Source: Liolophura sinensis
Taxonomy: Eukaryota; Mollusca; Polyplacophora; Chitonida; Chitonidae
Direction: 5' to 3'
NCBI RefSeq assembly: GCF_032854445.1
Contig: NC_088295.1
Location: 21,999,385-22,063,384 of the forward strand
Length of the DNA stretch: 64,000 nt
This document shows positions 31,101-35,834 of this stretch, in pieces (within the stretch, counting starts at the first letter, position 1; each line of letters begins with the position of its first letter). The position numbers were made by a program, and so were the translations under genes. Under the pieces are notes generated by a model. That model searched no databases. It was not told where the DNA came from and worked only from the letters and a program-made list of their open reading frames with translations.

Positions 31101-33527
31101 CCCCACTGGAGAGGTGTATAATGAAGGGCCTCAGTTTGGTTGTATACAGCCGCACCCTGACCTTAAGTACAGGTTTCTTATCCTGGTGAGTTTTATAGTG
31201 GGCTAAACCTCATTCACAGAAACTGCTTCACATATATAGTTATTTCATTATTATGGGTTGATTGATTGAAGTTGATTAGTACATGTTGTAATCAAATTCA
31301 ATTAATTACTGCATGTGCTAAAATGAACACCAGTTGTTCATTTGCACAGTTTTCCTGAAAGATCATTCACTCACCATGATGAAACTGTGGCATGAAATAT
31401 ATATCAGTATAAAGGACCTGACTTGTAACATGTGCACATACATGTACAGGACTTTGTCTGAGGCAGAATTGGTCTCAAATACCAGCTTATTTGTTCACTA
31501 AAATGAAAGGAAATTGTCCACTATTATGGACTAGTTATACATTAGTTGAAAGCCACATTTATATATGTTTTGTATGGGGTAAGTGATTAAAACTGCTGAA
31601 GTTGAAGAGTTCCCATGATTAGCGCCATACAGTGTGGAAAAGTAACAATGTATTTTATAACAGACAGTATGACTGAATATTTTACATCTTCTTCATCTTT
31701 TCAGAGAGAGTTCTTAGATTTATGTGTAAATTTGTTTGCTTTTATTCAAGTCCTATTCAGATTGATAGTTTAAACTCACATGTACATTCTATTGCAGATT
31801 GTTTGAGTCATTCCGGTTAATGTCAGTTCATGGATTGTCATTTTGATTTCAGGACCGTGAGAATCCTGACGTGATTCAGACAGACTTTAACAATGTAGGC
31901 TTTGGTGCTCAGCTAGCAGGTCAGAATCCAGACTACAGTGTCCTTGAGGCCATGCCAGGAGTGGATGGCTTTGTCATGAATGTCGACCCACTGTATAAGG
32001 TAAGCTAAGGAAAGTAAAAAGCTTATCAACATTGTTTAATGTAGACTGTGTGAACTAATGACAGCCAGATATTGTTCTACACTTTGTTGTTGTGAAGGAC
32101 TCTCCTTATGATAAAAGTCATAATGAATGCAGAGATTATATACTCTAAATGTTCAAAATTTGCACATGAAATACTCAAGATGGGATATTTACATATATGT
32201 ACTCAGATGCTTTAGTGTTTCGCAAAAGTATAATTGGACCAAAAGTAAGATTGACAAAAAAACATTCATGAATAAAGAAATATTTTAACAATTTCCAGAA
32301 ATTTGTTGGTGTCAAGACTACATATGTGTTAAGCAGGATAACATGGCTCAAGAGCTTTGTTCGTCTAAAATATACACTGCATAAATAGGGACAAATGTAT
32401 TTTAATGCTCTTGAAGTAGTCATTTTACTTTTTTCTTTAAATTTGTTGAACTTACATATCTCATGTTATAAATTATTTGTGGGAAATCTTTATCCCTTTC
32501 AAAAGGCAAACTAGAACATGCTTACAGTGTGAACAAGCTATAAAAATGTTTTTAAACACTCAGTTGTTAACCTATTCATAAACTTTATGTGTACATATGT
32601 ACACTCTCAATAGGTATAGCGTGAGGGCTGGTAGAGAGTCAAGGGGGTGCATATTGTCATGGTAATCAGAATCCACAGCCTGGGCCCTTCTGGTACACTG
32701 TAGTGTCACCAGAAATTGTACACTGAGCTACTCCAAACCAGTGCAAGTCCATGTCAGTATATTACATGTGTGTGGAAAGTGACAGTATTATTATAACAAA
32801 GAATAGGTATTTTCTTCACAGTATCTGTCCTAAAATTAAAATCTTTATTTTTTTGGTGGAAATGGGTGAAAGAAGAAAGGTGGACAAAATAAATGATAGG
32901 CGGTATAATGTTCTATTATCTGTGGCTTTCCCCTGTGTTCCATTTGTTGTTGTTGTTCTTCAGGTGGATTCTGGCCACCAGTGGTATCTCCAGTGTCTCT
33001 ATACAATTGGTGTGTCTGACCGCGCAACACGAGTACGACGTTCTACCCTCATCAGGTGGAGAAGAGATGCCAGCCAGGGGGAACAACCCGACTGGCTGGA
33101 CAGTAATCAACCCAAGAATGGCACTAACATACAGATCATCCAACTCAACGTTACCGACTTTGATTCCTTTGTATCAAGCCCTCAGAATCTTGCCCAGGTG
33201 GTTGCCCCGGCAGTAGCTGGGGTTGCCTTGGCAGCACTCATTGTGTGCTGTTGCTGCTTTTGCTGCTCAAGGTGCCGTCAACGAAAGCGCCCTTTGAAGG
33301 AAGGTAAGAAGAGCAACCTGGAACTGGCTGAGCAGAATCCAATGAGAGTTGACAATCGCAGAAACTCTGTGAGAGAGAAATCCCGAATATTGACAGAGCT
33401 GGATGTGAAGAATGTTACCAACACTTCCACCAGGAGGAAGTCCAGCATAGGGTCTAAAAACGTGAATGTGAGGGTGTCATTAAGAAGTGATGACCCAGGG
33501 GTGACTGGGCCTGGTACTGAGGTATGA
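969..33527 (+). CDS. FRAS1: FRAS1-like extracellular matrix protein, 3' part of the gene (46 exons)
   Basis: Spliced gene for a giant type I membrane protein of the FRAS1/FREM family. In vertebrates these proteins form a basement-membrane complex that anchors epithelium to mesenchyme. Read exon by exon, the window encodes one furin-like Cys-rich repeat, 12 CSPG (NG2) repeats, 5 Calx-beta domains, the FRAS1/FREM2 C-terminal ectodomain, an RVRR site, one transmembrane helix and a tail ending GTEV. The furin-like repeat next to the CSPG array points to FRAS1 rather than FREM1/2/3, which lack it. Exons sum to 8833 nt, about 2943 codons; human FRAS1 is about 4000 residues, so the missing N-terminus (VWC plus other furin-like repeats, about 1000 residues) lies upstream of the window. 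Splice phases match at every junction. The only defect is two apparent 1-nt insertions in the exon at 7098-7363. Introns carry several mobile elements and minisatellites. Confidence 0.93.
1400..1678 (+). CDS. FRAS1: FRAS1-like exon: CSPG repeat 1
   Basis: Phase 1 to phase 1, acceptor tatttgcag, donor gtaatc. The peptide begins GNQFAPVFQVLGEISV and holds the CSPG features: a VSDEDT acidic motif, a TFTLQDL segment and an IMFKHD strand before the split. This is the longest exon of the CSPG array. Confidence 0.9.
1958..2164 (+). CDS. FRAS1: FRAS1-like exon: end of CSPG 1, start of CSPG 2
   Basis: Phase 1 to phase 1, acceptor ttttcaccag, donor gtgagg. Carries the closing VSDGQ motif of CSPG 1 followed by the first strands of CSPG 2 (AKVGLDTQLDSSIL). 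Confidence 0.9.
2470..2912. mobile_element. Non-autonomous hAT-type MITE, 443 bp
   Basis: Terminal inverted repeats tagggatgtaatgatac at the left and gtatcattacatgccta at the right (17 bp, one mismatch). They are flanked by a perfect 8-bp direct repeat ctaataga (2462-2469 and 2913-2920). An 8-bp target-site duplication with a TAGGG-like end is the hAT signature. The interior has no ORF, so it would depend on a transposase elsewhere. It sits in the intron between CSPG 2 exons. Confidence 0.85.
3036..3232 (+). CDS. FRAS1: FRAS1-like exon: CSPG repeat 2
   Basis: Phase 1 to phase 0, acceptor gttgtcag, donor gtgagt. Contains the GPRYGKL turn and the IMYRHDG strand, then LTDGYN, as in other CSPG repeats. 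The intron upstream contains the hAT MITE. Confidence 0.9.
3483..3654 (+). CDS. FRAS1: FRAS1-like exon: end of CSPG 2, start of CSPG 3
   Basis: Phase 0 to phase 1, acceptor gtgacag, donor gtaatc. Peptide DSKIPILVTNEMAYVQEKG continues into strands LIYTLVPSS of CSPG 3. Confidence 0.88.
4139..4317 (+). CDS. FRAS1: FRAS1-like exon: CSPG repeat 3
   Basis: Phase 1 to phase 0, acceptor cttttcag, donor gtgagc. Contains FRFLQRDVEEGRIWYKN and ADSFRFE, the typical second half of a CSPG repeat. Confidence 0.9.
4978..5103 (+). CDS. FRAS1: FRAS1-like exon: end of CSPG 3, start of CSPG 4
   Basis: Phase 0 to phase 0, acceptor tgttttag, donor gtaatc. VSDMSVPPN completes CSPG 3, followed by QTFHITIVPSP and the linker into CSPG 4. 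Confidence 0.88.
6520..6775 (+). CDS. FRAS1: FRAS1-like exon: CSPG repeat 4
   Basis: Phase 0 to phase 1, acceptor ctttttcag, donor gtatgt. Contains DIMYRVTEPLG, YRFTQEDIDKENIIYRP and the FKFV strand. The upstream intron of 1.4 kb (5104-6519) contains nothing I recognise. Confidence 0.9.
7098..7363 (+). CDS. FRAS1: FRAS1-like exon: end of CSPG 4, start of CSPG 5, with two apparent +1 frameshifts
   Basis: Acceptor ttcccag, donor gtagtt, entering in phase 1. The peptide is recognisable throughout but in three frames: VTDEETGLRN, then (after ccc at 7126-7128) KQTFTIKIAPVN through LDRLPNKGI, then (after ttt at 7321-7323) LMKISDKNKPLKQ. One extra base in each homopolymer explains both shifts, and the exit phase then fits the next exon. 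As written, the exon has in-frame stops. Either sequencing/assembly error or a real allele is possible. Confidence 0.85.
7808..8011 (+). CDS. FRAS1: FRAS1-like exon: CSPG repeat 5, start of CSPG 6
   Basis: Phase 1 to phase 1, acceptor actgttcag, donor gtgagc. Contains NLLYYSHGG, TTDSFQVSVHDG and VSVLPVD, then the start of CSPG 6 (LRLQVTEG). Confidence 0.9.
8318..8501 (+). CDS. FRAS1: FRAS1-like exon: CSPG repeat 6
   Basis: Phase 1 to phase 2, acceptor cattttag, donor gtgtgt. Peptide KRITLKKRFLAFTDEED, HGGFHLLG, FTQFDVNKGRV. One of only two phase 2 exits in the traced gene; the next exon begins with one base completing Ser. Confidence 0.87.
9070..9232 (+). CDS. FRAS1: FRAS1-like exon: end of CSPG 6, start of CSPG 7
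   Basis: Phase 2 to phase 0, acceptor tcttatag, donor gtgggt. Peptide YKAGGEIGD, VFFNVSDTNNN, LTIIINPSNDQAPVV, then the entry to CSPG 7. Confidence 0.88.
10112..10244 (+). CDS. FRAS1: FRAS1-like exon: CSPG repeat 7, first half
   Basis: Phase 0 to phase 1, acceptor cccattgcag, donor gtaaga. Contains VEEGGQQKLTSHYISVSDQD and DAPPTFGAIH, the classic opening of a CSPG repeat. Confidence 0.9.
10578..10765 (+). CDS. FRAS1: FRAS1-like exon: CSPG repeat 7, second half
   Basis: Phase 1 to phase 0, acceptor gtttcag preceded by a long T tract, donor gtaaga. Contains SFPLQDLLDGQIYYVQSD and DSFLFHATDGVNN. Confidence 0.9.
10862..11180 (+). mobile_element. tRNA-derived SINE-like element
   Basis: The head resembles pol III boxes: an A-box-like segment near tggctaaaagtg and a B-box-like ggttcaaacc near 10927. 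It is followed by the caggcactccaatttcctccacaatc block seen in related elements. The right boundary is approximate. It lies in an intron of the FRAS1-like gene. Confidence 0.5.
11351..11504 (+). CDS. FRAS1: FRAS1-like exon: start of CSPG 8
   Basis: Phase 0 to phase 1, acceptor gttgttgcag, donor gtatga. AVNDEAPEIITEQLFVQED links CSPG 7 to 8, followed by FFVIDLDSRPDELFFTVDSPP. Confidence 0.9.
12012..12094 (+). CDS. FRAS1: FRAS1-like exon: CSPG repeat 8, middle
   Basis: Short 83-nt exon, phase 1 to phase 0, acceptor gttgttttag, donor gtaagg. Peptide GSLGSKELADDLDHSA ending FTYE. The flanking CSPG halves fit across it. Confidence 0.85.
12390..12570 (+). CDS. FRAS1: FRAS1-like exon: end of CSPG 8, start of CSPG 9
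   Basis: Phase 0 to phase 1, acceptor tcatttcag, donor gtaagg. Contains DVLNELIVYRHNGEE, TDSFSLSLTDGQ and VVIGLVNDETPRLV. Confidence 0.9.
12690..12852 (+). mobile_element. SINE 3' fragment
   Basis: 5'-truncated copy of the element at 28848-29122. It keeps the cagcaacctgcagttggtcg block, the tttcctcccaccataatg block and the tail aacaccagtcaaataaatac. Confidence 0.75.
12948..13136 (+). CDS. FRAS1: FRAS1-like exon: CSPG repeat 9
   Basis: Phase 1 to phase 1, acceptor ttctgag, donor gtaaaa. Contains LDLRATDIDSDDEQIAY, NPTVGRLRLNKGG and VFTQADLDKG. Confidence 0.9.
13364..13483 (+). CDS. FRAS1: FRAS1-like exon: CSPG repeat 9, end
   Basis: Phase 1 to phase 1, acceptor gttgtag, donor gtaatc. Peptide YLEYVHERGD, VFKFQVSDPEGN and SFHITVL, the terminal strands of the repeat. 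Confidence 0.9.
13821..14000 (+). CDS. FRAS1: FRAS1-like exon: CSPG repeat 10, first half
   Basis: Phase 1 to phase 1, acceptor ctttgcccag, donor gtaatc. Contains LTLAEGSQAKITTQFLSASD and LSNPLYGHLEL. Confidence 0.9.
14382..14506 (+). CDS. FRAS1: FRAS1-like exon: CSPG repeat 10, second half
   Basis: Phase 1 to phase 0, acceptor cccctgtcag, donor gtgaga. Contains TEFHQSDLAANSLIYVHT and DRFKFSVSDGTNE. Confidence 0.9.
14625..14822 (+). mobile_element. Diverged SINE copy
   Basis: Shares gagtctctcaccagtg, tgagttcaagt, cagcaacctgcagatgg and the tail gtaaaacaccaatgaaaataaatt with the copy at 28848-29122. More diverged, so probably older. Confidence 0.7.
14904..15044 (+). CDS. FRAS1: FRAS1-like exon: end of CSPG 10, start of CSPG 11
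   Basis: Phase 0 to phase 0, acceptor caccccag, donor gtatgt. VTQAFLISINPVDDSLP closes CSPG 10; INGLRVQEG and FDLKAIDKDTK open CSPG 11. Confidence 0.9.
15329..15656. repeat. 21-bp minisatellite
   Basis: About 15 imperfect copies of a 21-bp unit like tcatgtccctatatcctgcc in the intron before the CSPG 11 exon. Because 21 is divisible by three it stays open in more than one frame and yields a repetitive Cys-Pro-Tyr-Ile peptide, which I regard as a by-product. Confidence 0.9.
15771..16034 (+). CDS. FRAS1: FRAS1-like exon: CSPG repeat 11 with an RGD tripeptide
   Basis: Phase 0 to phase 0, acceptor ttcttcccag, donor gtaaga. Contains VMFTVVQPPLHGSIDLR, FSMADIYENRVSYKHDG, FSFTVSDGTNH. After the repeat fold comes a stretch with Arg-Gly-Asp at 15996-16004, a possible integrin-binding motif. 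Confidence 0.9.
16761..16853 (+). CDS. FRAS1: FRAS1-like exon: end of CSPG 11, start of CSPG 12
   Basis: Phase 0 to phase 0, acceptor gcttggacag, donor gtaaca. Short 93-nt exon, SFKIEVMPLDDGSP then LGLQFLESSGEE. Confidence 0.87.
17061..17450. repeat. 55-bp minisatellite with an embedded palindrome
   Basis: Seven copies, six at 55-bp spacing (53 in one), of a unit starting tatgctggtactaccagctg. Each unit includes gctggta c taccagc, a perfect 7-bp-arm inverted repeat with a single central base. The last two copies are degenerate. Confidence 0.92.
17616..17766 (+). CDS. FRAS1: FRAS1-like exon: CSPG repeat 12, first half
   Basis: Phase 0 to phase 1, acceptor ttcttgcag, donor gtgaga. Contains RELKVSDVDTPPDKILFVIS and PPKYGHLV, ending TTFTQ, which is completed by EDISNGLIRYTL in the exon at 19141. 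Confidence 0.9.
17976..19140 (+). repeat. 87-bp minisatellite derived from the next exon's splice acceptor
   Basis: From 18181 to 19138 the motif gagatgacatcag recurs every 87 bp (11 intervals); two looser copies precede it at 17990 and 18096. Each unit has the pyrimidine stretch tgttctctctgtgtgtcgag then atgacatcagttagggcc. This parallels the true acceptor tgttctctctttgtgtccag and exon start aggacatcagtaatggcc at 19141. The array copies carry gag (one aag) instead of cag and an in-frame tag in the exon-like part. The long + strand ORF across the array only reflects 87 being 3 x 29. Confidence 0.93.
19141..19364 (+). CDS. FRAS1: FRAS1-like exon: end of CSPG 12, start of Calx-beta 1
   Basis: Phase 1 to phase 0, acceptor tttgtgtccag, donor gtgagc. 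EDISNGLIRYTLTSSSN and DSFAFEVMDSKPN finish the last CSPG repeat; PYLNVTEETGVIQVPVIRRG starts the first Calx-beta domain. The acceptor is the terminal, functional member of the 87-bp array to its left. Confidence 0.92.
19481..21138 (+). mobile_element. Tc1/mariner-family DNA transposon (1658 bp)
   Basis: Flanked by TA on both sides (19479-19480 and 21139-21140), the family target-site duplication. Terminal inverted repeats begin cagtcacggaaaaaattatt at the left and match the right end with few differences over about 60 bp (both extend to ttcttgttcattttaa). The interior holds one transposase gene with a single premature stop. High TIR identity suggests a fairly recent insertion. It lies in the intron inside Calx-beta 1, in the same orientation as the host gene. 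Confidence 0.95.
19804..20832 (+). pseudogene. Tc1-type DD34E transposase with one in-frame stop
   Basis: ATG at 19804, normal stop taa at 20830-20832, 342 codons, the usual Tc1 length. The N-terminal paired-like helix-turn-helix is visible (LSERQVAKKLKISKTAVHYT), then a GRGRKR hook. The catalytic triad is D in VLFSDESNF, D in FQQDNAPCH and E in LNPIENLW, with 34 residues between the last two. A tag codon at 20620-20622 lies between WPA and SPDLNP, where Tc1 transposases normally have Gln, so one C-to-T change would explain it. The product as written lacks the third catalytic residue. Confidence 0.93.
21251..21349 (+). CDS. FRAS1: FRAS1-like exon: Calx-beta 1, middle
   Basis: Phase 0 to phase 0, acceptor catttcccag, donor gtgagt. 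YSIVTCRTLVGTATS continues the RRGNLKQ of the previous exon. The upstream intron holds the complete Tc1 element. Confidence 0.9.
21697..21862 (+). CDS. FRAS1: FRAS1-like exon: Calx-beta 1, end
   Basis: Phase 0 to phase 1, acceptor tttgttcag, donor gtcagt. Contains CTLIINDDHVFEGPETLYLE, the acidic DD..FEGPE calcium-site region of Calx-beta domains. Confidence 0.92.
22155..22235 (+). CDS. FRAS1: FRAS1-like exon: Calx-beta 2, start
   Basis: Short 81-nt exon, phase 1 to phase 1, acceptor tatttacag, donor gtaggt. VLQFDKGLYQINESDGYV is a typical first Calx-beta strand pair. Confidence 0.88.
22451..22620 (+). CDS. FRAS1: FRAS1-like exon: Calx-beta 2, middle
   Basis: Phase 1 to phase 0, acceptor cccctggtag, donor gtaaat. 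GDLSSSVSVICYTQS, GSDFQARGK and VVFPPGVVTASCEVK. Confidence 0.9.
23099..23222 (+). CDS. FRAS1: FRAS1-like exon: Calx-beta 2, end
   Basis: Phase 0 to phase 1, acceptor ttgttttcag, donor gtgaga. LIDDSEFENSEEFELGLIDP carries the calcium-site acidic cluster. Confidence 0.9.
23414..23625 (+). CDS. FRAS1: FRAS1-like exon: Calx-beta 3, first part
   Basis: Phase 1 to phase 0, acceptor ggttggtag, donor gtattt. YRFPENGGNVEIEVLREGSD, then PGQDYVPSSSQITFGPGQ. Confidence 0.9.
24121..24268 (+). CDS. FRAS1: FRAS1-like exon: Calx-beta 3, end
   Basis: Phase 0 to phase 1, acceptor tgtttcacag, donor gtgagt. LTILDDNVDPRMEGNETFVV. Imperfect copies of the exon segment cacctctacagtcat recur in the intron just downstream (about 24298-24345). 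Confidence 0.9.
24538..24743 (+). CDS. FRAS1: FRAS1-like exon: Calx-beta 4, first part
   Basis: Phase 1 to phase 0, acceptor gcctctag, donor gtgagg. DQYYVDEKNGTLGVPIIRQG, VICYTRHE, ITFFPGQM. Confidence 0.9.
25100..25256 (+). CDS. FRAS1: FRAS1-like exon: Calx-beta 4, end
   Basis: Phase 0 to phase 1, acceptor ttgtttcag, donor gtaagg. CTVRIVDDGEFEPEETLTLN is a near-canonical Calx-beta calcium-binding segment. Confidence 0.92.
25577..25777 (+). CDS. FRAS1: FRAS1-like exon: Calx-beta 5, first part
   Basis: Phase 1 to phase 1, acceptor ttttttgcag, donor gtgaga. AAYSVMEPSGEE, VRCSTRDGSAISGIDYNP: the most canonical Calx-beta domain of the five. Confidence 0.93.
26255..26442 (+). CDS. FRAS1: FRAS1-like exon: Calx-beta 5, end
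   Basis: Phase 1 to phase 0, acceptor tttggtccag, donor gtatgt. DVLYNREIEWHESFSVILGP and ITILDNEVSGSLVLP, the transition into the C-terminal ectodomain. Confidence 0.9.
26712..26795 (+). CDS. FRAS1: FRAS1-like exon: start of C-terminal ectodomain
   Basis: 84 nt, phase 0 to phase 0, acceptor ggtttcag, donor gtaagt. VVSLLHYDDVEKGLKL then YPLVCVT, joined to PCDLHYPDY in the next exon, as in FRAS1/FREM2. Confidence 0.9.
27162..28209 (+). CDS. FRAS1: FRAS1-like exon: large C-terminal ectodomain exon
   Basis: 1048 nt in one open frame, phase 0 to phase 1, acceptor tggtgttgcag, donor gtgatc (weak). Starts PCDLHYPDYSSTHSLC, includes FKVRCVAQPLHGNG, FNAWYHMTELVDVCGG and LIVDFKTQAKFRG. It is four to ten times longer than its neighbours and visibly more G+C-rich than the flanking introns. 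Confidence 0.93.
28553..28713 (+). CDS. FRAS1: FRAS1-like exon: C-terminal ectodomain
   Basis: Phase 1 to phase 0, acceptor ttttgttcag, donor gtgggc. DITFDLELLWSQQTFDSP and QLWRATSDYN, highly characteristic of FRAS1/FREM2. Confidence 0.92.
28848..29122 (+). mobile_element. tRNA-derived SINE, apparently full length
   Basis: Starts with a tRNA-like head: A-box-like tggcgcagttgg and B-box-like gagttcaagtc. The body contains cggcagcaacctgtggatgg and tttcctcccaccatagtgct and the tail is taacaccaatcaaataagtg. Flanked by tcttgcc direct repeats (28841-28847 and 29123-29129). It is the reference copy for the other fragments in this window. Confidence 0.85.
29291..29401. repeat. 111-bp inverted repeat (hairpin)
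   Basis: Arms of about 50 bases starting tatagattgacagag and ending ctctgtcaatctata, with about five mismatches and a loop near attgccaac. Lies in the intron between exons 28553-28713 and 29585-29694 of the FRAS1-like gene. No ORF. Confidence 0.9.
29585..29694 (+). CDS. FRAS1: FRAS1-like exon: C-terminal ectodomain
   Basis: Phase 0 to phase 2, acceptor ttcattgtag, donor gtgagg. DYTGQYVIELIPCSVK and IPCTAHQPE. The Arg codon is split, ag here and g in the next exon. Confidence 0.9.
30272..30438 (+). CDS. FRAS1: FRAS1-like exon: C-terminal ectodomain
   Basis: Phase 2 to phase 1, acceptor atttgtccag, donor gtaagt. FEVPIAFQQTNRPVPVVYSL, then the NTEFQLTNN motif, one of the best conserved stretches of the family. 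Confidence 0.93.
30647..30739 (+). CDS. FRAS1: FRAS1-like exon: C-terminal ectodomain
   Basis: 93 nt, phase 1 to phase 1, acceptor ttgttccag, donor gtaaac. IYGRVLWSPEQDLKTAYKL and LYLCTG. Confidence 0.9.
31073..31185 (+). CDS. FRAS1: FRAS1-like exon: C-terminal ectodomain
   Basis: Phase 1 to phase 0, acceptor tgtttctag, donor gtgagt. GRDGYVPTFDPTGEVYNEGP and FGCIQPH. Confidence 0.92.
31853..31999 (+). CDS. FRAS1: FRAS1-like exon: C-terminal ectodomain
   Basis: Phase 0 to phase 0, acceptor gatttcag, donor gtaagc. Carries AMPGVDGFVMNVDPLYK, matching the MPGVDGF signature of FRAS1. Confidence 0.92.
32964..33527 (+). CDS. FRAS1: FRAS1-like last coding exon: furin site, transmembrane helix, PDZ-ligand tail
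   Basis: Phase 0 entry, acceptor gttcttcag, stop tga at 33525-33527. Begins VDSGHQWYLQCLYTIGVSD. RVRR at 33030-33041 followed by Ser is a proprotein-convertase consensus. The transmembrane helix is VVAPAVAGVALAALIV (about 33199-33246), followed by a run of cysteines (CCCCFCC, likely palmitoylated) and a basic RCRQRKR stop-transfer segment. The tail is Ser/Arg-rich and ends GTEV, a class I PDZ ligand (T at -2, V at 0). Vertebrate FRAS1 binds GRIP1 through such a C-terminus. Confidence 0.93.
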   Translation: MDSGHQWYLQCLYTIGVSDRATRVRRSTLIRWRRDASQGEQPDWLDSNQPKNGTNIQIIQLNVTDFDSFVSSPQNLAQVVAPAVAGVALAALIVCCCCFCCSRCRQRKRPLKEGKKSNLELAEQNPMRVDNRRNSVREKSRILTELDVKNVTNTSTRRKSSIGSKNVNVRVSLRSDDPGVTGPGTEV

Positions 33528-35660
33528 TGAAGGGTCATAGAGAGATGTAGAGATGGTAGTCTGACGAAGTAGAAGAGAGAGGCTATTTTGCTTATAACCT
33601 GTAATATATAATGGTGCTAAGAGCTGTCCTGTTACACACCCACGCCTGTATGACTATGTAATCTAGCGTCATGTAGGGAGCCAGTGTATTAGTCCTTATA
33701 GATCTGTCATAAGTTAGGGAAACGTATATAGGAATGTAGATTTTCAGACATCCAGGTTAGTATACTATAAAAGATAACACTATAAAACTGTTCTACTGGA
33801 CAATGTATATTATTTACTGATGTTGCAGCGACTTATCGCCTTCAACAGATGGTGAAGCGATAGGTTGTCGCTAAATAAATAATAATGAGTCAATAAATAA
33901 TGTACATGTCAATAAATAATATACAGGTTCAGTGCTATGAATTCCTTAGTTTTCTCATTAGAATCATGAAAAGTTCTTGATTCTAATGAGAAAACCAAGG
34001 AATTCATAGCATTGATATGTGAGTAGTGGTTCTTTGCCTAATAATTAGTGAAGAATGTATTAAGTTCCAGTGGAACATTTTTAAGAAAAACTGCCATTTT
34101 TGTAAGTATAGCTAACTCTTCTTGCTGAGGATATTCAACTTTGCTGGTAATCTCAGCCTGTAAAATAGTGTGATCATCGGATTTTTTATCATCTACCATT
34201 GATACTCATTTGGGCCTCTGTCAGGGCTCTTGACAGGACCAATGTATTTCAGTGTCACAGGGATCTGTAGTGTACCAACAGTCAGACACACTCGCCAGGC
34301 AATTTTTAAGAAATTAGCATTGAATATTTATAGAGCTTTTATACTTTTTTTTTATAGGTTTGTGAAAGCTGCATGTGTTGTGGATGACTGTGGCGTAACT
34401 TAAGTATTGTGATAATAACCAAGTACATGTGTAAGCTGTGGATCACTTTTTACAATCACTTTATGTAACTTTAATATTCGTCTGTATTTTTACGTAACCA
34501 CCATTTTAATGGAGCCAAGCTTCTGGTGTAAACCCTGTGTAATTAGACCACTGTCATGGCATCATATGAGATTTTTAGAATTCATAGCTTCAACAATTTA
34601 CATTTGCTACATGTACTTGTCTATTAATTCCTTCCAGACATATTTTTACACTGAGTTTTTATATGTTAGCTTTTATGTTAAAAAAAATAATTCCCTTAAA
34701 ACATAAATATGGTATTCATACCACAAGATCAACAAATTTTTGCCATAAGTTATTTTAAGGTCATAAGCAAGTCATATACAAGTGCAGTGGTATGTGAAAG
34801 ATATAGCATGTGTAGAACAGCACACAATTGGAAGTATCCATTTCTTTAACAAAGATGTCATCTGCTATACATGCCTTGACGTAAACCCAGACCTTGAACT
34901 AAGATGTCCCGCTGTGTTGTTTTTTGACACTGCTGCGTTTGCTTACTATATAATCTCCCTCTGACAGTGCTTCACAAAAACTATCACATGTTAAAGAAAA
35001 GAAAGAGGAACACATCATCATCAATGAAGTATATACAAATCAAATGCTTGTTTGAAATTTTAGATCCATTTATGTTTAATTTGCCCAAAAGCACTGCCTT
35101 CTTGTTATTACACGTATTATATAAATCAGAAAGTGTCTTTTGCTCGCCTTACTAAGCCGTTCACTGCTTTTATATAATATCCATGACCCGTTGTTTATAA
35201 GACCAATTTGTCCTGGTTCTTAATCTTATAATTTCTCACTCATTTAGCATTGGTGAACTGGGAAATCGCCTCGAGCTCCTGACCTTTAACCAACTTGACT
35301 ACGTGTACTTGTACGGGAACATTAGGGAATTCTTTTGCCTGGGGGTTGGGGAGATGTTGTTAAGGTAATAAAAAGACAAAATTCAGGCGAGACTTAAAAA
35401 ATTTATTAGAAATGGATGGTATTATATCGTGAAGAGGCTAACTTACTATGACAATTTACTGGTCGTCTTGTATAGAGTAGTTGGTTGAAGTAAAGCGATG
35501 TGTATGTCTTACATTATCGTTTGTACATTTTGTATGTGTATATGAGTGTGACCCCATGTTGTATTATTTATTTGATCATCTTCCACAGCTCATTTCAAGG
35601 TTTCAGCTTCGTAGATGGCTTCATGCAAGATTTTATTAATAAAGCTTAAGTCCGTTTTAA
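33528..35660 (+). other. Probable 3' UTR and flank of the FRAS1-like gene
   Basis: No coding exon seen. Possible polyadenylation signals aataaa occur at 33874, 33892 and 33911, and again at 35638. Which is used cannot be told from sequence. A long hairpin lies just after the first group. Confidence 0.5.
33931..34014. repeat. Hairpin with 34-bp arms
   Basis: tgctatgaattccttagttt (left arm start, 33932) pairs with aaaccaaggaattcatagca (right arm end) over 34 bases with one mismatch and a loop of about 11. On the - strand the mismatch becomes a G-U wobble. It lies in the putative 3' UTR. Confidence 0.9.
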
Positions 35661-35678
35661 ATGTTGTACGTGTGCTTC

Positions 35679-35834
35679 ATTCGTGTGGTTTAGTTGTGAA
35701 CTATCATTATTTCTGGTGGCGCTCATTTTATAAACACTCATTGTGTACGAAAGCGTCACATAAACACTGCTGTCAGTACTTAGTGTGCACAATAAGACCT
35801 GTTCGTCCAGCGGCACGGACATTTCCCTCTATGG
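35679..35834. repeat. Dispersed repeat, copy 1
   Basis: About 156 bp, clearly similar to 37250-37407: both share tgtggtttagttgtgaac, gctcattttataaacactca and gacctgttcgtccag-like blocks. The ORFs over it are not conserved between copies, so it is treated as non-coding. Confidence 0.8.
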
